Positions 59,718 to 64,000 of a stretch of 64,000 bases of DNA are shown in pieces. Every line of letters begins with the position of its first letter. Within the stretch, counting starts at the first letter, position 1. The notes beneath the pieces are model-generated. The model was not told the DNA's origin and searched no databases. It worked only from the letters and a program-made list of their open reading frames with translations. The position numbers and the translations under genes are program-made. Source of the stretch: Serratia nevei. GTDB taxonomy: Bacteria > Pseudomonadota > Gammaproteobacteria > Enterobacterales > Enterobacteriaceae. The stretch lies in the NCBI RefSeq assembly GCF_037948395.1, contig NZ_CP149940.1:1612001-1676000 (forward strand), written 5' to 3'.

Positions 59718-60908
59718 ATGAATCAAACGACGATATCTGCGCCTGCCGCGAGCAGCGAGCGGTTGCCGCTGGGGGGCCTGCTGGCGTTGGCGATGGCCGC
59801 TTTCATCACGCTGCTGACCGAGATCATGCCGGCGGGCGTGCTTTCTTCGATCGCGGGCGATTTGAGCGTGTCTGAAAGCCTGGCGGGGCAATTCATCACC
59901 GCCTATGCGGTGGGGGCGTTGGTCGCCGCCATTCCGCTCACCGCATTGACGCAGGGCATGCGGCGCCGCCCCTTGCTCTTGAGCGCGATCGGCGGCTTTG
60001 CCATCGTCAACCTCGTCACGGCGCTGTCGCATGATTACCACGTCTCATTGGCGACGCGTTTCTTCGCCGGCGTTTTCGGCGGCATCGTTTGGTCCTTGCT
60101 GGCCGGTTACGCCGTGCGCATGTCACCGGCCCATCTTGGCGGCCGCGCTATTGCGATCTCCGGCGCCGGCGCCACCCTGGCGCTGGTGCTCGGCGTACCG
60201 CTCGGCACGTTGCTTGGCCGAGCCATCGGCTGGCAGGGCGCCTTTGGCCTGATGACGTTGATGGCGGTGATGCTCGTGGTGTGGATCATCGCCATCGTGC
60301 CGGATTTCCCCGGCCAGGCTAAGGCGCATCGCCCGTCTCTGAGCGGCGTATTCTTGCAATGCGGGATCCGCGCCGTGCTGTTCGTGGTGTTCACCTTCAT
60401 CGTTGCCCACAACATTCTGTATATCTACCTGGAGCCTTTCCTCAAGCCGTCGGGGTTATCCGAGCGGGTCGACATCGTACTGTTTATCTTCGGGCTGGGC
60501 GCGATTGCCGGATTGGGCGTCGCCGGGATGCTGGTCGATCGACGAGTCCAATCTCTTACGGTGATGAGCATCGTCATTTTTGCCCTCGCCGCCGTGCTGC
60601 TGGGGAGTGGGGGACGGATAGCCCCGATGGTTTATCTCGCGGTCGCATTGTGGGGCGTGGCTTTCGGCGGTTTCGCCACCCTCACGCAGACGGCATTGTC
60701 ACGCCTTTCCGGCCGCGCGGCCGACGTGGCGCAGTCCATGTATACGACGGGCTGGAATACCGCCGTGGCCGCCGGTGGCGCGATCGGCGGCATGCTGCTC
60801 GACAAGGGCGGAGCGGCCTCTTTTGCTTGGGCCATCATCGGGCTCCTCATCCTGTCTTTAACCGGCACGCTGTTTGCCATGAATCGGGCGCTGGCCTCTC
60901 AGCGATGA
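59718..60908 (+). CDS. Major facilitator superfamily efflux transporter (DHA1 type)
   Basis: The 396-residue protein has 12 predicted membrane segments. Features are ITLLTEIMPAGVLSSIAGDLSVSESLAGQFITAYAVGALVAAIP (the DHA1 start of AraJ/YdhP-like carriers), the G-R-R-P loop QGMRRRPLLL after segment 2, and GVPLGTLLGRAIGWQGAF in segment 5. Export of a drug-like or sugar-like compound is likely, but the substrate is unknown. GGGGA precedes the ATG at 59718. Its end overlaps the convergent LysR gene by 10 bp. Confidence 0.9.
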   Translation: MNQTTISAPAASSERLPLGGLLALAMAAFITLLTEIMPAGVLSSIAGDLSVSESLAGQFITAYAVGALVAAIPLTALTQGMRRRPLLLSAIGGFAIVNLVTALSHDYHVSLATRFFAGVFGGIVWSLLAGYAVRMSPAHLGGRAIAISGAGATLALVLGVPLGTLLGRAIGWQGAFGLMTLMAVMLVVWIIAIVPDFPGQAKAHRPSLSGVFLQCGIRAVLFVVFTFIVAHNILYIYLEPFLKPSGLSERVDIVLFIFGLGAIAGLGVAGMLVDRRVQSLTVMSIVIFALAAVLLGSGGRIAPMVYLAVALWGVAFGGFATLTQTALSRLSGRAADVAQSMYTTGWNTAVAAGGAIGGMLLDKGGAASFAWAIIGLLILSLTGTLFAMNRALASQR

Positions 60909-61804
60909 GGTGATTGGCGTGCGGCGCGCGCCAAATCCTCCAGCAGCGCGTTCAACGCCTCGTCGGGCTGGACAGGGCGGCTGACCAGGCTGAGCGTGGC
61001 GCGGTAAGAGAGCGCCGCGCCGCCCAGCTGCCGCAGCAGCCCCTGTTCCACCCAGCGCGCCGCGTAGTGGGTGGGCAGGTAGCCGAGACAGGAACCGCTC
61101 AGTACCAGATGGGCGACGCTTTCCATATGGTGGGCCACCGCAGCCAGGTGAGGCGGCGCGATCGGGCACAGCTGCTGCGCCAGCAGGTAGCCGCGCTTGA
61201 CCCAACGCGCGTTTTCAATCTGCTCGCGCTCCGGTTCTTCCACCGCGAACAGCGGGTGATCCGCGCTGCAGTAGATCGCCTGCGTCTCCTCCAGCCATGA
61301 CTGATAACGCAACGCCTCCAACTGTTGGCCGAAGTAGCCGATGCCCAGATCGAGCTGCCGGTGCAGCAGCCCCTGCTCAATCTCGTTCGGTGAACAGATG
61401 CGGCACTGCAATTGCACGTCCTGATGTCGGCGCTGGAAGTGTTTGATGGCCTGGCTGAACGGGTTGCCCGGCAGCGAAACCAGATTATCCACCAGACCGA
61501 TCTGCAGATCGCCGGTCAGCAGGCCGTTCAGCGACTGGCTGACCCGGGTGAAGTCGCGGGCGGCGTTGAACAGCGAACGGCAGGCGATCAGCATGCGTTC
61601 GCCCTTGGGCGTCAGCCGGAAGCCTGAGCGGCCGCGTTGGCACAGGCGAAAACCCAGCCGGGTTTCCAGCGAGGCCAGGTGGGTGCTGATGGTGGATTGG
61701 TTCATCAGCAGCGTTTCCTGCGCGGCGCTGACGCCCTGGGCTTCTGCCACCGCGACGAACACCCGCAGCAGTTTCAGATCGATATCGCTTAGGTTGGTGA
61801 GCAT
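60899..61804 (-). CDS. LysR-family regulator, probably of the guanidinobutyrase gene (GbuR-like)
   Basis: The 301-residue protein has an N-terminal HTH (DLKLLRVFVAVAEAQGVSAAQETLLMNQSTISTHLASLETRLG) and a substrate-binding domain following (..GDLQIGLVDNLVSLPGNPFSQAI..). It is divergent from gbuA with ~250 bp between. In Pseudomonas aeruginosa, gbuA has an adjacent LysR activator, GbuR, that responds to 4-guanidinobutyrate. The same gene order supports that role here by inference. Confidence 0.88.
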   Translation of the reverse strand: MLTNLSDIDLKLLRVFVAVAEAQGVSAAQETLLMNQSTISTHLASLETRLGFRLCQRGRSGFRLTPKGERMLIACRSLFNAARDFTRVSQSLNGLLTGDLQIGLVDNLVSLPGNPFSQAIKHFQRRHQDVQLQCRICSPNEIEQGLLHRQLDLGIGYFGQQLEALRYQSWLEETQAIYCSADHPLFAVEEPEREQIENARWVKRGYLLAQQLCPIAPPHLAAVAHHMESVAHLVLSGSCLGYLPTHYAARWVEQGLLRQLGGAALSYRATLSLVSRPVQPDEALNALLEDLARAARQSPHR

Positions 61805-61932
61805 TCCCCCTCCGCAGAACGTCGGCCGGTTAACCCATTTTTAACATCGAAGAAATAGGGGCGGCGCTGAAGATATGGCCTTCCTTATGGCATGAATTGG
61901 AAATAAAAATCAATACTTCAATAAGTTAGTTG

Positions 61933-61949
61933 CATCGCGTTTTTCGATG
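61933..61949. promoter_or_regulatory. Inverted repeat CATCG-N7-CGATG in the LysR-gbuA intergenic region
   Basis: The perfect 5-bp repeat with 7-bp spacing lies ~104 bp upstream of gbuA, in the range of LysR regulatory binding sites. No stronger repeat was noticed in this gap. Confidence 0.35.
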
Positions 61950-62052
61950 TTTACATGCAAAAGCGGGAATGGTAGCCGGGGTGGCCAACGGGGTAGTCTG
62001 CGAATGTTGCTCAAATGTTTCAATTCATCGCAGATAAAGACAAGGAAACGCC

Positions 62053-62985
62053 ATGCTGAACCAACCCCAAAGCGGTAACGACATGCCGCGCTTTGCCGGT
62101 ATTCCCACCATGATGCGCCTGCCCGCGGCCGACCAGGCGCACGGTCTGGATGCCGCCTTTGTCGGCATTCCGCTGGATATCGGCACCTCCAACCGCAGCG
62201 GCACCCGCTATGGCCCGCGCCAGATCCGCCAGGAGTCGGTGATGATCCGCCCTTACAACATGGGCACCGGCTCCGCCCCGTTCGAACGGCTGCAGGTGGC
62301 CGATCTGGGGGATGTCGCCATCAACCCTTACAGCCTGGCGGACAGCGTGCAGCGCATCGAGGCGGCTTACCACGAGATCCTGGCGCACGGCTGCATGCCG
62401 TTGACGCTCGGCGGCGACCACACGCTGACGCTGCCGGTGCTGCGCGCCGTCGCCCGTCGGCATGGCCCGGTCGGGCTGATCCACGTTGATGCGCATTCCG
62501 ACACCAATGAGGAGATGTTCGGCGAACAGCTGGCGCACGGCACCACCTTCCGCCGCGCGTTCGAGGAGGGGCTGCTGGCGCCGGAAAAGGTGGTGCAGAT
62601 TGGCCTGCGCGGCAGCGGCTATGCGGCGGACGACTTCGACTGGTCACGGCGCCAGGGCTTCCGCGTGGTGCCGGCCGAGGCCTGCTGGCACCGGTCGCTG
62701 ACGCCGCTGATGGCGGAGATCCGCGAACAGATGGGCGATGCGCCGGTTTACCTCAGCTTCGATATCGACGGACTGGATCCGGCCTTCGCACCGGGCACCG
62801 GCACGCCGGAAGTCGGCGGGCTGTCGGTCTGGCAGGGGCTGGAGATCGTGCGCGGCTGCCACGGGCTGAACCTGGTGGGCGGCGACGTGGTGGAGGTGTC
62901 GCCACCTTACGATCGCTCCGGCAACACGGCGCTGCTGGCCGCCAACCTGCTGTTTGAAATGTTGTGCGTGCTGCCGGCCCGCTGA
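62053..62985 (+). CDS. gbuA: Guanidinobutyrase (arginase/agmatinase family)
   Basis: The 310-residue manganese ureohydrolase carries all metal-ligand motifs: LGGDHTLTLP (His), HVDAHSDTNE (Asp, His, Asp) and SFDIDGLDPAFAPGTGTPE (two Asp). The N-terminal NDMPRFAGIPTMMRLP and the ESVMIRPYNMGTGSAPFE segment match guanidinobutyrase GbuA better than agmatinase SpeB or guanidinopropionase. It should split 4-guanidinobutyrate to GABA and urea, an arginine breakdown branch. The start has AAGGAA upstream. A symporter gene follows after 77 bp, probably for uptake of the substrate. Confidence 0.85.
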   Translation: MLNQPQSGNDMPRFAGIPTMMRLPAADQAHGLDAAFVGIPLDIGTSNRSGTRYGPRQIRQESVMIRPYNMGTGSAPFERLQVADLGDVAINPYSLADSVQRIEAAYHEILAHGCMPLTLGGDHTLTLPVLRAVARRHGPVGLIHVDAHSDTNEEMFGEQLAHGTTFRRAFEEGLLAPEKVVQIGLRGSGYAADDFDWSRRQGFRVVPAEACWHRSLTPLMAEIREQMGDAPVYLSFDIDGLDPAFAPGTGTPEVGGLSVWQGLEIVRGCHGLNLVGGDVVEVSPPYDRSGNTALLAANLLFEMLCVLPAR

Positions 62986-63062
62986 GGCCGGTGCGCTGAC
63001 CCTACCGGCGGAGCGGTTGCGTCGGGGCCCCTGATAACAATAACAACGGAGTGGAGGTACCC

Positions 63063-64000
63063 ATGAATCTCGATCTGCTGGTCGTGGTGTTTTACTTTCT
63101 GGTGATAGGCGCGGTGGGGTGGATGGGCATTCGCCGCGCCAATTCCAAAGAGGCGTATCTGGTCGCCGGGCGCAATCTGGGGCCGGGGCTGTATTTGGGC
63201 ACGCTGTCGGCGGTGGTGCTCGGCGGCGCGTCGACCATCGGCAGCGTCAAACTCGGCTACACCTACGGCATCTCCGGCGTCTGGCTGTGCGGCGCGCTCG
63301 GGCTGGGCATCGTGGTGCTGAGCCTGGTGCTGGCCAAGCCGCTGCTCAAGCTGAAGCTGTATACCGTCAGCCAGGTGTTGTCGCGGCGCTATCACCCGGC
63401 GGCGCGGGTCACCAGCGGCGCGATCATGCTGGCGTATGACCTGATGGTGGCGGTGACCTCGATCATCGCCATCGGCAGCGTGATGCAGGTGATGTTCGGC
63501 CTGTCGTTCAGCGCGTCTATCCTGCTCGGCGGCGGGCTGGTGGTGCTGTATTCGACGCTGGGGGGCATGTGGTCGCTGACGCTGACCGATATCATTCAGT
63601 TCATCATCATGACCGTCGGCATGATGCTGGTGCTGATGCCGATGAGCATCGTCAAGGCCGGCGGCTGGGAAGCCTTCACCAGCCTGCTGCCCGCCGGTTA
63701 CTACCAACTGTCGTCGATCGGGTTGGACACCATTCTGGTGTTCTTCCTGATCTACTTCTTCGGCATTCTGATCGGCCAGGACATTTGGCAGCGGGTGTTT
63801 ACCGCCCGCAGCGCCAACGTGGCGCGCTTCGCCGGGCTGGGGGCGGGCGTCTATTGCGTGCTGTACGGCGTGACCGGCGCGCTGATCGGCATGGCCGGCA
63901 AGATCGTACTGCCGTCGCTCAGCAACACCGACGGCGCCTTTGCCGCCATCGCGCAGGCGGTGTTGCCGGTCGGCGTCAGCGGGCTGGTGGCCGCCGCGGC
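63063..64000 (+). CDS. Sodium:solute symporter family protein (3' end outside window)
   Basis: The frame from ATG 63063 (GGAGG six bases upstream) is open for 312 codons to the window edge with no stop. It has repeated hydrophobic segments. GRNLGPGLYLGTLSAVVLGGASTIGSVKLGYTYGISG and YSTLGGMWSLTLTDIIQFIIM are typical SSS-family motifs. A similar symporter accompanies gbuA in pseudomonads, so uptake of 4-guanidinobutyrate or a related compound is a reasonable guess. Confidence 0.9.
   Translation, partial: MNLDLLVVVFYFLVIGAVGWMGIRRANSKEAYLVAGRNLGPGLYLGTLSAVVLGGASTIGSVKLGYTYGISGVWLCGALGLGIVVLSLVLAKPLLKLKLYTVSQVLSRRYHPAARVTSGAIMLAYDLMVAVTSIIAIGSVMQVMFGLSFSASILLGGGLVVLYSTLGGMWSLTLTDIIQFIIMTVGMMLVLMPMSIVKAGGWEAFTSLLPAGYYQLSSIGLDTILVFFLIYFFGILIGQDIWQRVFTARSANVARFAGLGAGVYCVLYGVTGALIGMAGKIVLPSLSNTDGAFAAIAQAVLPVGVSGLVAAA

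Overview
The window reads as chromosomal DNA of a Serratia species, most likely Serratia marcescens or a close relative. The main evidence is the slaA-lipB-lipC-lipD block (S-layer protein with its dedicated type I exporter, a Serratia hallmark). The enterobacterial backbone dcd-asmA-yegH / galF / gnd-hisIFAHBCDGL-yeeZ also fits. Backbone genes are GC-rich. The polysaccharide genes and a few neighbours are clearly AT-rich, which points to horizontal exchange.

Layout: (1) 1-7.1 kb holds the end of dcd, asmA, an AT-rich Tat-exported beta-helix protein of WcaM/AmsF type, dcuC with a near-consensus FNR box, and yegH. (2) 7.1-8.4 kb holds a decayed IS3-type transposase and a JUMPstart/ops (RfaH) element. 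(3) 8.4-23.4 kb is a Wzx/Wzy-dependent capsule (group 1-like) cluster: galU, galF, wzx, a pyruvyltransferase, three glycosyltransferases, wza-wzb-wzc, wbaP (initiating transferase, interrupted by an in-frame TGA and carrying a G9 tract) and wzy. (4) 23.4-32.4 kb holds a 1-kb gene-poor stretch with a telomere-like heptamer repeat, then slaA and lipBCD. (5) 32.7-36.8 kb holds manC, manB and galE (GDP-mannose and UDP-galactose supply) and a possible small RNA. (6) 37.3-48.3 kb holds rmlC and rmlD on + and, facing them on -, an ABC-transporter-dependent O-antigen operon: wzm, wzt, a two-domain glycosyltransferase, a GT4, wecB and two more glycosyltransferases. A second JUMPstart/ops element on the minus strand heads this operon. 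(7) 48.9-58.7 kb holds gnd, the complete histidine operon with its leader peptide and attenuator, and yeeZ. (8) 58.7-64 kb holds a LysR/MFS divergent pair and a guanidinobutyrase locus (gbuR-like LysR, gbuA, and an Na+/solute symporter cut off by the window end).

How it works together: two RfaH-controlled polysaccharide factories lie about 40 kb apart, transcribed toward each other, with the S-layer export machine and shared sugar-nucleotide genes between them. Several intrinsic terminators lie between genes of the capsule cluster, which makes ops/RfaH antitermination a plausible requirement for full expression. The 5' third of slaA has the AT-rich composition of the capsule genes while the rest is GC-rich. 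This suggests that the S-layer N-terminal region is exchanged together with the surface polysaccharide locus. The capsule initiating gene wbaP carries two features that could switch it off: a nonsense codon and a homopolymer tract. All calls come from reading the sequence and from family knowledge; no database search was run.
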